Source: JBARRO01 sp049644265 (lineage in GTDB: Bacteria > Bacteroidota > Ignavibacteria > UBA10030). From it: a stretch of DNA of 14,973 nt. The notes beneath the pieces are model-generated. The model was not told the DNA's origin. It ran no database searches and saw nothing but the letters and a program-made list of their open reading frames with translations. Made by a program: the position numbers and the translations under genes. This document shows positions 8,013 through 14,971 of the stretch, piece by piece; the stretch's first letter is position 1; each line of letters begins with the position of its first letter. The DNA lies in NCBI GenBank assembly GCA_049644265.1, contig JBARRO010000264.1, positions 1 through 14,973 on the forward strand, given 5' to 3'.

Positions 8013-8041
8013 TTGACAGAGTATGAGTGTTTTGGTAGATT
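8013..8041 (+). promoter_or_regulatory. Sigma-70-type promoter for the FG-GAP protein gene
   Basis: A perfect TTGACA (8013-8018), a 17-nt spacer and TAGATT (8036-8041). The expected start is near 8048, leaving a leader of about 83 nt before the ATG at 8131. Confidence 0.7.
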
Positions 8042-8130
8042 GAATCGCATCGTTCGCATCGTCACCGCAACCCCGTTCGAATGACCAACGTCTAACTCAC
8101 TCCCTCATCCAGTGTTCTAAGGAGAACCGT

Positions 8131-9984
8131 ATGAAGCGCTTGCCTACCATTTTGGTACTTTCGCTAATCGCATGTTGCTACTCGGTCGCACAGCAGGTTC
8201 GCGTGTCAGCAAAGTATAATGTTCCGCTGCTGACAGGCAGTCCGACGGACTCTGTGCTCAATGCCCTGAAAAGCATCCGAGGCTGCTGGTTTGACACTGA
8301 TTTGGACGGCGACGGGAAGCCCGAGATCATTGTGACCAACTATGCGGGAAAAGGTTACGTCCACGTATTCGAGAACGTTGGTAACGATTCGATGAAATTA
8401 GTCTGGACATCCCCGGCTCTGACTGCGAACGGTGCTGGCTCAACTCCAAGATATGTTGTTACCGGCGATCTTGACAATGATGGTAAGAAGGAAATCATCT
8501 TTCAGAGCCAAAACAACGGTATTTATGTTTTTGAGTGGGACGGGGTTGTTGGGAGTGACAACTATGGAACTCAACCGTCCCAGGTGATAGGCGCTGGAGT
8601 GCTCACGGACCTGTCCGGGAATGCGGAATACATGGAAGTAGAGGATGTCGATGGCGATGGCCAGAATGAGCTTCTCGTGGCAATCAATGCCGCAAACAGT
8701 AGTGGGGACACATACTACATAATCCATGTCGTTGGCGACTGGAGCACGAACGATCCCGGATTCTCTACCGCCGAAGTAGAGTATTCAGTAACGCGCAACA
8801 ATCTCGCGGCGTGGGGGGGAGGCGGAAGCCCCTATGCGATGATTGCGGGAAACTTGGAAGGCGCAAGCAACAAGAAGACTATTCTAGTGACGAATTTCAA
8901 TTTCAAGAATGTTTTTCCAATTCGGGTAACCGGAGCAAATACATACCAGCTTTCCGATACGACGAACCACAAGCAGAAGCTTTTTCTGGCTCCCGCTGAC
9001 GGTGTCGCGTTATTCGGGGGAATGGCATACGACATCGACGGAGACGGGCGGGATGAAATCTATCTCCCCTCATACGCTTCCACGGCCGGCATTGTCGACA
9101 TGATCTCGTACGCGCAAGGGCAGAGCACAGCGGAAATTGATTCGGCAAACAACGACACGAAACTAAGCTTGGTAAGTCTCATCGGAGCAACGTCAGCCTT
9201 CGGGTATGGTTATGGGGATATCAACGGAAACGGAAAGAAGGAAATCTACATCTCCACAGTCTATCCCTACAATCTTGTTTCGCTTGAATTTCAGGGTGGA
9301 GACAAAAGGAATACGGCAAACTGGACTTCCCGGGTTGTCTATGCTGGGGATTCGACGATATTTGCAGACCAACTTCCCCCTGATCCATTCATACCTGCCA
9401 TTCGGATCAGGGATTCTCTTGGGGTCATAGACACAACAAGGCGCATCGATCCCTCCTTCGCTTCAAAAATCTTTGGACGGAACACTGACTTTGACAAAGA
9501 TGGATTGGAGGACATCATCCTGCCTTATCAGGCATTGCAGGATAGTATGACCATACTGAAGGTTACCTGGAATGCAACAAACTCTGTGTATGATACGACA
9601 TCGAAAACGAAGGCTCTCAATACCAAGCGTTGGGGACTTCGCGTCATCGAAAGAAAACTCGGAACGGGTGTTGAGGCAAAGGATCTTGTCATTATTACTC
9701 CGGAGGACTACAAGCTCGATCAAAACTATCCCAATCCGTTCAACCCTTCGACGACGATCAGGTTCTCGCTTCCTTTGACCGACCGCATTTCGCTGAGGGT
9801 GTATGATATCGGCGGGAAGGAAATCCGGACGCTTATCGATAATGAGCTGCGGCCGGCTGGAAGGAGCGAAGTGGTGTGGAATGGGAAGGACAACAGGGGG
9901 TTCCCTGTCTCGAGCGGTACATATTTCTACACGCTCCGGTTCGGGAATTTCCAAAAGACGAACAAGATGATCATGTTGAAGTGA
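8131..9984 (+). CDS. Secreted FG-GAP/VCBS repeat propeller protein with T9SS type A sorting domain
   Basis: This 617-residue protein starts after AAGGAG (8119-8124, six-base spacing) and a signal peptide (MKRLPTILVLSLIACCYSVA). Six calcium-binding-type loops of the FG-GAP/VCBS kind, DxDxDGxxE followed by an (I/L)-rich strand, occur at about residues 56, 113, 172, 301, 363 and 453: DLDGDGKPEIIV, DLDNDGKKEIIF, DVDGDGQNELLV, DIDGDGRDEIYL, DINGNGKKEIYI, DFDKDGLEDIIL. They suggest an integrin-alpha-like seven-blade propeller stabilised by calcium. Residues about 527-617 are a T9SS type A domain (QNYPNPFNPSTTIRFSLP, VYDIGGKEIRTLID, ending NKMIMLK). It should be exported through the outer membrane. 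Such propellers usually mediate binding rather than catalysis; the ligand is unknown. It is monocistronic, with its own promoter and terminator. Confidence 0.92.
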   Translation: MKRLPTILVLSLIACCYSVAQQVRVSAKYNVPLLTGSPTDSVLNALKSIRGCWFDTDLDGDGKPEIIVTNYAGKGYVHVFENVGNDSMKLVWTSPALTANGAGSTPRYVVTGDLDNDGKKEIIFQSQNNGIYVFEWDGVVGSDNYGTQPSQVIGAGVLTDLSGNAEYMEVEDVDGDGQNELLVAINAANSSGDTYYIIHVVGDWSTNDPGFSTAEVEYSVTRNNLAAWGGGGSPYAMIAGNLEGASNKKTILVTNFNFKNVFPIRVTGANTYQLSDTTNHKQKLFLAPADGVALFGGMAYDIDGDGRDEIYLPSYASTAGIVDMISYAQGQSTAEIDSANNDTKLSLVSLIGATSAFGYGYGDINGNGKKEIYISTVYPYNLVSLEFQGGDKRNTANWTSRVVYAGDSTIFADQLPPDPFIPAIRIRDSLGVIDTTRRIDPSFASKIFGRNTDFDKDGLEDIILPYQALQDSMTILKVTWNATNSVYDTTSKTKALNTKRWGLRVIERKLGTGVEAKDLVIITPEDYKLDQNYPNPFNPSTTIRFSLPLTDRISLRVYDIGGKEIRTLIDNELRPAGRSEVVWNGKDNRGFPVSSGTYFYTLRFGNFQKTNKMIMLK

Positions 9985-9994
9985 TGAGGTTGAT

Positions 9995-10010
9995 GAGTAG
10001 TTGAGTAGTT
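9995..10010 (+). repeat. Tandem GAGTAGTT x2 after a stop codon
   Basis: Two exact 8-bp copies lie within a longer GATGAG/GTTGATGAG low-complexity stretch (9985-10014), immediately after the stop codon of the FG-GAP gene. Confidence 0.5.
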
Positions 10011-10037
10011 AGTGAAAAGATTCCTTACGTAGTACGC

Positions 10038-10070
10038 AGGGCCATCGCAAAGATGGCCCTGTTTTTTATT
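10038..10070 (+). terminator. Intrinsic terminator of the FG-GAP protein gene
   Basis: AGGGCCATC (10038-10046) pairs perfectly with GATGGCCCT (10052-10060) across a 5-nt loop, followed by GTTTTTTATT. This is a classic Rho-independent terminator 54 nt after the stop codon. Confidence 0.92.
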
Positions 10071-10083
10071 ATATATTGACGTT

Positions 10084-10142
10084 GTCCGACAGCCTGCCCG
10101 CCATATTGGATCTAATGAGGCAGGCGGGTTGTTCTGTCGGAC
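10084..10142 (+). repeat. REP-like palindromic element, copy A
   Basis: Outer arms GTCCGACAG (10084-10092) and CTGTCGGAC (10134-10142) are perfectly complementary. Inside them, CCTGCC (10093-10098) pairs with GGCAGG (10119-10124). It is related in inverted orientation to copy B at 10197-10268 and to the intragenic copy at 2182-2212. Confidence 0.8.
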
Positions 10143-10196
10143 ATGACCCAACTCGAGAGTTGCACTCTCGTGGAGTCCAACTCCACAGTGGGTTCT
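10143..10196. repeat. Hairpin cluster between the two REP-like elements
   Basis: ACCCA (10146-10150) can pair with TGGGT (10189-10193) around two inner hairpins: CAACTC/GAGTTG (10149-10162, 2-nt loop) and TGGAGT/ACTCCA (10171-10185, 3-nt loop). An alternative pairing, GAGTTG 10157-10162 with CAACTC 10178-10183, would make one longer stem. The same GAGT/ACTC words recur in the loop of copy B. Confidence 0.6.
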
Positions 10197-10268
10197 CTTC
10201 GACAGTGCAACCTGCCTGCTCTACGAGTCATCGACTCGATAGAGTCGTAGACCGGCAGGCTGTCGAAG
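10197..10268 (-). repeat. REP-like palindromic element, copy B (inverted relative to A)
   Basis: Outer arms CTTCGACAG (10197-10205) and CTGTCGAAG (10260-10268), inner CCTGCC (10211-10216) and GGCAGG (10254-10259). The central loop forms its own hairpin, CGACTC/GAGTCG (10232-10247). Its reverse complement aligns with copy A at both ends: 13 of 15 positions at the left, and the GGTTG...CTGTCG block at the right. Confidence 0.8.
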
Positions 10269-10286
10269 AACGGGTCTTCAAACGAA

Positions 10287-10335
10287 AGACTCCCGGAATC
10301 TCGCTAAGTACTGCTGAGAAAGATTCCGGGAGTCT
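10287..10335 (-). terminator. Hairpin after the DUF1801-like gene; copy 1 of an identical stem
   Basis: AGACTCCCGGAATCT (10287-10301) pairs perfectly with AGATTCCGGGAGTCT (10321-10335) around a 19-nt loop. It lies 28 nt past the stop codon at 10364 and is followed on the minus strand by TTCGTTTG. The stem is identical to the one at 10791-10839. Confidence 0.65.
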
Positions 10336-10363
10336 CTCACAAAGAATTCCAACTCATCCCTCC

Positions 10364-10756
10364 TTACTTCATATACCCAAGTTCCTTCCATATCTTCGCA
10401 CCCCTTCTTAGCAGGGCGTCTAGTTCTTTTGCAACTACTTGCTCTTCTTTCCTAAAGTTGAAGCATGTCTTCCCCTTCAAGCACTTCATCATGGTCGGAG
10501 CGAGGTTCGAGAATTCTTTACTCCGATAGTACAGAGGAAACAGATAGAAACTCACCATGTCTTTGCGGGCAACGACGCTCGAGAAATACATTCCTGGAAC
10601 GATCTTCTTAGTACTCCCGTATGGCACTGCTTTGTTCCCCATGATTCCGCATACCCCCGGCTTGTCTTCATAGCAGACCATGGGAGGGACCTGCTTCCTC
10701 AGGCCGATTTTGAGTTTCTCGAGAATCTTGTTTCGAACCTCTGGTGTCAACGGCAT
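10364..10756 (-). CDS. DUF1801/YdhG-like domain protein
   Basis: A 130-residue soluble protein with no signal peptide or membrane segment. The core GMYFSSVVARKDMVSFYLFP (about 75-94), followed by PTMMKCLKGKTCFNFRK (about 107-123) and a C-terminal helix, resembles the DUF1801/YdhG-like fold. In that family a 'K..LKGK(S/T)CF' motif precedes the last helix. The biochemical role of this family is not established; I assign it by motif memory only. The start at 10756 is supported by GAGAGG about five bases upstream. The gene is bracketed by two hairpins with identical stems (10287-10335 and 10791-10839), as if it were a small cassette. I see no clear promoter in the 34 bp between the upstream hairpin and the start, so expression may depend on readthrough from the FmdB/aconitase side. 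Confidence 0.7.
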   Translation of the reverse strand: MPLTPEVRNKILEKLKIGLRKQVPPMVCYEDKPGVCGIMGNKAVPYGSTKKIVPGMYFSSVVARKDMVSFYLFPLYYRSKEFSNLAPTMMKCLKGKTCFNFRKEEQVVAKELDALLRRGAKIWKELGYMK

Positions 10757-10790
10757 TCAATCCTCTCTGAATAAAGGGAATAACAAAGAA

Positions 10791-10839
10791 AGACTCCCGG
10801 AATCTCGCAAACTGTCACCAAGCCAGATTCCGGGAGTCT
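10791..10839 (-). terminator. Hairpin after the FmdB-type gene; copy 2 of an identical stem
   Basis: AGACTCCCGGAATCT (10791-10805) pairs perfectly with AGATTCCGGGAGTCT (10825-10839) around a 19-nt loop that differs from copy 1. It lies 13 nt past the stop at 10853 and is followed on the minus strand by TTCTTTGTTATT. It is probably a terminator for the aconitase-FmdB transcript. Confidence 0.65.
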
Positions 10840-10852
10840 CTCAAAGGAAAAC

Positions 10853-11080
10853 CTAGTTCATGCTGCAGGCGCCGCCACAGCAATCATCGCCCATCGCGCA
10901 CGGTCCGGCGCTTTCGCTCTTGGAGCTGTTGCTGACAGCGATGCCAGGGACAGACATGAGCTTCTTGTATTCTCCAGAGCCGCAGGAAGGGCAGAGAACG
11001 TCTTCGGCGATCTCCTTTGTTTTGTGGTAAACATCGTAGAGAGATCCACAAGCGTTGCAGCGGTAGTCGTAAACGGGCAT
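10853..11080 (-). CDS. FmdB-family zinc-ribbon protein with Cys-rich tail
   Basis: A 75-residue protein with the FmdB start signature MPVYDYRCNACG. Two CxxC knuckles, C8/C11 and C30/C33, should bind one zinc. The family is often annotated as a putative regulatory protein but its function is not firmly known. After a Ser-rich linker (about 50-58) the tail carries four more cysteines (C61, C67, C68, C72, in GPCAMGDDCCGGACSMN), which may form a second metal site; that is inference. The start at 11080 fits the conserved MP(I/V)Y(D/E)Y N-terminus, and AAGGA lies about nine bases upstream. It follows the aconitase gene by 42 bp on the same strand with no terminator between, so the two are probably co-transcribed. 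A hairpin terminator follows. Confidence 0.88.
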   Translation of the reverse strand: MPVYDYRCNACGSLYDVYHKTKEIAEDVLCPSCGSGEYKKLMSVPGIAVSNSSKSESAGPCAMGDDCCGGACSMN

Positions 11081-11122
11081 AACGATAATCCTTCCATGAA
11101 TGTCGAAAAAACCGGGAGCTGC

Positions 11123-13876
11123 TTACTTCAAAAGAGATCGTAACACGTACTGCAGGATGCCGTCATTCTTGTAGTAATCCACCTCATTTGGAGTATCAAT
11201 CCGGCAAACCGCTGTAAATGTTTTCGCAGTTCCATCCTGTGATTTTGCAGTTATATTCAATTTCTTCCCCGGCTGTAAATTCGAAGCAACCCCTTCAACT
11301 GAGTACGTTTCGAATCCGGTCAGTCTGAGACTCTTGCAGTTCTGACCCTCTTCAAACTGCAGGGGCAGGACCCCCATCCCCACCAAATTACTCCTGTGAA
11401 TCCGTTCGAAGCTCTCGGCGATCACCACCTTGACTCCAAGAAGTCTGGGACCTTTTGCGGCCCAATCGCGCGAGGATCCGGAGCCGTACTCCTTACCGGC
11501 AAGTATCACGAGCGGAGTACCATCTTCCTTGTATTTCATCGCTGCGTCGTAAATCGACATTGGTTCTTTTGAGGAAGGATGGATTGTCCAGCCGCCTTCG
11601 GTTCCGGGTGCCATCAGGTTGCGGAGCCGAATGTTGGCAAATGTTCCGCGCATCATGACCTCGTGGTTGCCGCGGCGCGATCCGTACGAGTTGAAGTCCT
11701 TCTTTTGGACACCGTTTGCGATCAGGTATTGACCGGCAGGGCCCTTCTCAGCGATTGATCCGGCAGGGGAGATGTGGTCGGTTGTGACTGAATCCCCCAG
11801 CACAGCAAGCACGCGAGCGCCCTTGATGTCTACCAGTGACTTTGGTTGTCTTGGAAGGTTCTGAAAATACGGCGCCGCCTTGATGTACGTGGATTTGTGC
11901 TCCCATGTGTACTGCGCGCCGGAGGGGACACTCAGGTTCTTCCAATGTTCGTCCCCGTCAAACACATTCGCGTATTGCTTGTGGAACATTTCCGATTTGA
12001 CGCACGACCGAATGGTCGACTCAACCTCGGCCGGTGTCGGCCAGAGGTCATGGAGGAATACCGGCTTTCCGTCTTTTCCAATTCCGATGGGGTCTTTCTG
12101 AATGTCGATGTCCATTGTGCCCGCAAGAGCATACGCAACAACCAACGGAGGAGAGGCGAGGTAGTTGGCGCGCACGTGCGGATTGATTCGGCCTTCAAAG
12201 TTCCTGTTTCCCGAAAGCACGGAGACTGCAACAAGGTCGTTGTCCTGAACCGCTTTCGCAATCGACTCGGGCAACGGTCCGCTATTTCCAATGCAGGTAG
12301 TACATCCGTAGCCAACCAGGTTGAATCCGAGCTGGTTCAAGGGCTCGGTGAGCTTCGCTTCGTTCAGATAATCTGTGACGACCTTCGAGCCGGGTGCCAG
12401 GCTTGTCTTGACCCACGGCTTTGACCTGAGTCCCTTGTCTGCCGCCTTCTTTGCCAGAAGTCCTGCCGCGACCATCACTGATGGATTCGACGTATTGGTG
12501 CAGCTCGTAATCGCTGCAATGACGACCGAGCCGTGAGCAAGGTCGAACTCGGAGCCGTTCTTGCGCACATGGACGGATTTGGCAAGCGGCCCGGGTCCCG
12601 AGCCTGTGCCCGCTTGATCCACCCATAACGCCGCAGACTCCTTGTTGATCTGTGCTCCCTTGCTTTCGAGCATTTCAACGAGCGATTTTCGATACGCGGG
12701 CTTTGCCTTTGACAGCGATACGCGGTCCTGAGGACGCTTCGGTCCTGCGAGACTTGGATCCACCGTGGAAAGGTCAAGTTCAAGAGTGTCGGAGAACTCC
12801 GGTTCCGCTGACTTGTCAGTATGGAAAAGACCCTGCTCGTTGTAATATGCTTCGACAAGCTTCACAGTTTGTTCATTGCGGCCGGTGAAGCGGAGATAGT
12901 CGAGCGTCTGCTGATCGACAGGAAAAAATCCCATCGTCGCACCGTACTCGGGAGCCATGTTGCCGATTGTCGCACGATCAGCGAGTGTGAGTGACGAAAG
13001 CCCGGGACCGTAGAACTCCACGAATTTTCCGACGACGCCTTTTTTCCGGAGCATTTGCGTGACAACAAGCACCAAATCTGTAGCCGTCGAACCGGGTTGA
13101 AGTCTTCCTCGGAGTTTGAAACCAACAACCTGGGGAATAAGCATGGAAACGGACTGCCCGAGCATCGCCGCTTCCGCTTCAATTCCGCCAACGCCCCACC
13201 CGAGCACGCCCAGCCCGTTGATCATGGTGGTGTGGGAGTCCGTGCCGACAAGCGTGTCGGGGTAGGCAAGCAGTTCACCGTCTTCGTTCGAGGAAAAGAC
13301 GACCTGGGCAAGATATTCGAGGTTCACCTGGTGCACAATGCCGGTGTCAGGAGGAACGACGCGAAAATTCTTGAATGCCTGTTGCCCCCAGCGCAGGAAC
13401 ACGTAGCGCTCTTTGTTCCGGTCGAACTCGAATTCCGCATTCATTCTAAAGGCGCTGGCAGATCCGAATTCATCCACTTGCACCGAGTGGTCGATCACGA
13501 GGTCGACCGGCTGCAGCGGATTGATTTTCTTGGGATCGCCCCCCATCGCGATCATGGCATCGCGCATCACTGCGAGGTCGACGACACACGGCACACCGGT
13601 GAAATCCTGCAACAGGACACGGGCCGGCATGAAGGCAATCTCCTTGTCGGGCGTGGACCGTGGATTCCAGTTCACCAGTGCCTGAATGTCCTCGCTTCGG
13701 ACAGCCCGTCCATCTTCGCGGCGGAGAAGGTTTTCAAGGAGGATTTTGAGGGAAATGGGAAGCAGGGAGAGGTTCTTTCCAAGTGATTTTTCAAGTGCCG
13801 GGAGAGAAAAGTAGAAATACTGTTGCGACCCAACATTCAGCACTTTTCTTGTCTTAAAACTGTCGTGACTTTTCAT
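11123..13876 (-). CDS. acnA: Aconitate hydratase A (aconitase)
   Basis: A full-length 917-residue aconitase of the AcnA/IRP1 type, which interconverts citrate and isocitrate through cis-aconitate in the TCA cycle, in the cytoplasm. The [4Fe-4S] ligands are visible as C459 (AITSCTNTSNPS), C525 and C528 (VGYGCTTCIGNSGPL). Other family motifs are LLQDFTGVPCVVDLA (88-102), IDHSVQVD (128-135), TDSHTTMINGLGVLGWGVGG (212-231), GDSVTTDHISPAG (694-706), YGSGSSRDWAAKG (797-809) and ESFERIHRSNLVGMG (821-835). All four domains are present and the length is normal. The start is the conserved position, but only a weak AAAGAA-type ribosome site precedes it. It lies divergent to moaCB, with an FmdB-type gene 42 bp downstream. 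No oddities seen in the enzyme itself. Confidence 0.98.
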   Translation of the reverse strand: MKSHDSFKTRKVLNVGSQQYFYFSLPALEKSLGKNLSLLPISLKILLENLLRREDGRAVRSEDIQALVNWNPRSTPDKEIAFMPARVLLQDFTGVPCVVDLAVMRDAMIAMGGDPKKINPLQPVDLVIDHSVQVDEFGSASAFRMNAEFEFDRNKERYVFLRWGQQAFKNFRVVPPDTGIVHQVNLEYLAQVVFSSNEDGELLAYPDTLVGTDSHTTMINGLGVLGWGVGGIEAEAAMLGQSVSMLIPQVVGFKLRGRLQPGSTATDLVLVVTQMLRKKGVVGKFVEFYGPGLSSLTLADRATIGNMAPEYGATMGFFPVDQQTLDYLRFTGRNEQTVKLVEAYYNEQGLFHTDKSAEPEFSDTLELDLSTVDPSLAGPKRPQDRVSLSKAKPAYRKSLVEMLESKGAQINKESAALWVDQAGTGSGPGPLAKSVHVRKNGSEFDLAHGSVVIAAITSCTNTSNPSVMVAAGLLAKKAADKGLRSKPWVKTSLAPGSKVVTDYLNEAKLTEPLNQLGFNLVGYGCTTCIGNSGPLPESIAKAVQDNDLVAVSVLSGNRNFEGRINPHVRANYLASPPLVVAYALAGTMDIDIQKDPIGIGKDGKPVFLHDLWPTPAEVESTIRSCVKSEMFHKQYANVFDGDEHWKNLSVPSGAQYTWEHKSTYIKAAPYFQNLPRQPKSLVDIKGARVLAVLGDSVTTDHISPAGSIAEKGPAGQYLIANGVQKKDFNSYGSRRGNHEVMMRGTFANIRLRNLMAPGTEGGWTIHPSSKEPMSIYDAAMKYKEDGTPLVILAGKEYGSGSSRDWAAKGPRLLGVKVVIAESFERIHRSNLVGMGVLPLQFEEGQNCKSLRLTGFETYSVEGVASNLQPGKKLNITAKSQDGTAKTFTAVCRIDTPNEVDYYKNDGILQYVLRSLLK

Positions 13877-13924
13877 GGTGTTCTTTCAAGAAGAATTGTG
13901 TTTCAAGGTTCAGCAGTGATTTGA

Positions 13925-13952
13925 AATATAGGAAAAAAGTCCGAGAAAGTAT
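13925..13952 (-). promoter_or_regulatory. Possible promoter for aconitase
   Basis: Minus strand: TATATT (13925-13930), preceded at 16 nt by the weak -35 ATACTT (13947-13952). The -10 matches two others in the window; the -35 is poor. Confidence 0.35.
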
Positions 13953-13974
13953 CTACACGGCAAACGTCAAGACT

Positions 13975-14003
13975 CTGCTTCTTTGGGTTTTTCTGAGTAT
14001 ATT
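13975..14003 (+). promoter_or_regulatory. Promoter for the MoaC-MoaB fusion gene
   Basis: CTGCTT (13975-13980), a 17-nt spacer, TATATT (13998-14003). The layout matches the TonB receptor promoter (TTGCTT-17-TATATT). The leader would be about 40 nt. Confidence 0.5.
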
Positions 14004-14050
14004 CGCGATGGAAAAATCACCGTTCGCTTGATCCCCGTCCTCGACCGCCT

Positions 14051-14971
14051 ATGAAAGACATCTCGAAAAAGACCAGCACCCTTCGAACTGCCACTGCGAA
14101 ATCGATCCTGCGCGTTTCTACAGGAACGATCAGGCTCATAAAACAAAACAAGATTCCCAAAGGCGATCCCCTGCCTGTGGCGAAGGTGGCTGCGGTTCAG
14201 GCAGCCAAGAACACAAGTCAGATGATTCCCTACTGCCATCCGCTTTCGATCGATTTTGTAGATTGCAGATTTGACCTAGGGCGGGACACCATTGAAATAA
14301 CCACTGAAGTCAAGGCTGTCGAGAAAACCGGTGTTGAAATGGAGGCGTTGACCGCGGCTGCCGCTGCCGCGCTGACAATCTACGACATGGCCAAGCAAGT
14401 CGACGAGAAAATGGAAATTGTCGCACTCAAGCTCGTCTCAAAAAAAGGAGGAAAGTCCGATTTTCGGGAATCGTTCAAAAAACCTCTGCGGGCCGCTGTT
14501 CTTGTCATGTCTGATTCGATCTCGGCTGGGAAGAAAAAGGATGCCTCCGGTCTCTCTATTAAAGAGCGATTACGGGAAAAGGGCATAAAGATAATCGATT
14601 ACAGAGTTATTCCAGATGACCCGGACGAGATCCAGGAATCGCTTCTTGAATATGCGGATTCGATGAAGCTTGACCTGGTGCTTACCACCGGAGGTACGGG
14701 AATAGGCAGCCGTGATTCTACTCCGGAAGCAACCGCCAATGTGTTGGACAGAGAAATCCCCGGGATTGTCGAAGCTCTGCGCTCGCACGGCCAGGCGAAA
14801 ACGCCCTATTCCATGCTCTCACGTGGGATGGCAGGCATCCGCGGAAAAACTGTCATTGTGAACCTTCCGGGGTCGAAGAAAGGCGTTGAGGATTCGTTGG
14901 ATGCTCTCTTCCCGGCGATCCTTCATGCCTTCAAGATGTTGCGGGATGAAAGACATAGCAATGAGCAATGA
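14051..14971 (+). CDS. moaCB: Bifunctional MoaC/MoaB(MogA-like) molybdenum cofactor biosynthesis protein
   Basis: A 306-residue fusion. Residues 1-138 are MoaC, which with MoaA makes cyclic pyranopterin monophosphate from GTP: KGDPLPVAKVAAVQAAK (37-53), IPYCHPL with the conserved H63 (59-65), EKTGVEMEALTA (91-102), LTIYDMAK (108-115) and KKGGKS (131-136, with conserved K131). Residues about 146-297 are a MoaB/MogA-type domain for molybdopterin adenylylation: VMSDSISAGKKKDASG (152-167), LTTGGTGIGSRDSTPEAT (211-228) and NLPGSKKGVEDSL (271-283). The domains join with hardly any linker. Such fusions are known in the Bacteroidetes group. No Shine-Dalgarno sequence precedes the ATG, but it matches the normal MoaC N-terminus. 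The stop codon overlaps an ATG at 14968, and another ATG lies at 14961, so a further Moco gene may begin at the window edge. Confidence 0.95.
   Translation: MKDISKKTSTLRTATAKSILRVSTGTIRLIKQNKIPKGDPLPVAKVAAVQAAKNTSQMIPYCHPLSIDFVDCRFDLGRDTIEITTEVKAVEKTGVEMEALTAAAAAALTIYDMAKQVDEKMEIVALKLVSKKGGKSDFRESFKKPLRAAVLVMSDSISAGKKKDASGLSIKERLREKGIKIIDYRVIPDDPDEIQESLLEYADSMKLDLVLTTGGTGIGSRDSTPEATANVLDREIPGIVEALRSHGQAKTPYSMLSRGMAGIRGKTVIVNLPGSKKGVEDSLDALFPAILHAFKMLRDERHSNEQ

Larger units (their letters stand above)
7810..8130. other. Divergent promoter region between two T9SS cargo genes
   Basis: This 321-bp gap separates divergently transcribed genes starting at 7809 (minus) and 8131 (plus). It holds one promoter-like sequence for each direction and no credible ORF. 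A short direct repeat (CGCATCGT, twice within 8045-8062) lies just past the plus-strand promoter. The two -35 elements are about 65 bp apart, so coordinated control is possible but not shown. Confidence 0.6.
9985..10363. other. Non-coding, palindrome-rich intergenic region between convergent genes
   Basis: This 379-bp gap lies between convergent genes ending at 9984 (plus) and 10364 (minus). It holds short GAGTAGTT tandem copies, an intrinsic terminator, an inverted pair of REP-like elements with hairpins between them, and a terminator-like hairpin. No reading frame here looks like a gene; the open frame that runs across it is made of the palindromes. Confidence 0.75.

Noticed and set aside
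10076..10411. Open frame of 111 codons on the plus strand across the palindromes
   Set aside because: It is composed of the REP-like elements and hairpins and runs into the antisense of the DUF1801-like gene; it has no protein-like pattern and no ribosome site.
10287..10839. Twin hairpins considered as integron attC sites or a CRISPR fragment
   Set aside because: The stems are perfect, with no extrahelical bases and no attC R-box pattern; there are only two copies 500 bp apart with a gene between them.
13055..13786. 243-codon open frame on the plus strand
   Set aside because: Antisense to conserved aconitase sequence; composition reflects the complementary strand and it matches no family I know.
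14004..14050. Moco riboswitch upstream of the MoaC-MoaB gene
   Set aside because: The space between promoter and start is about 40-50 nt, too short for that aptamer, and no such stems are seen.
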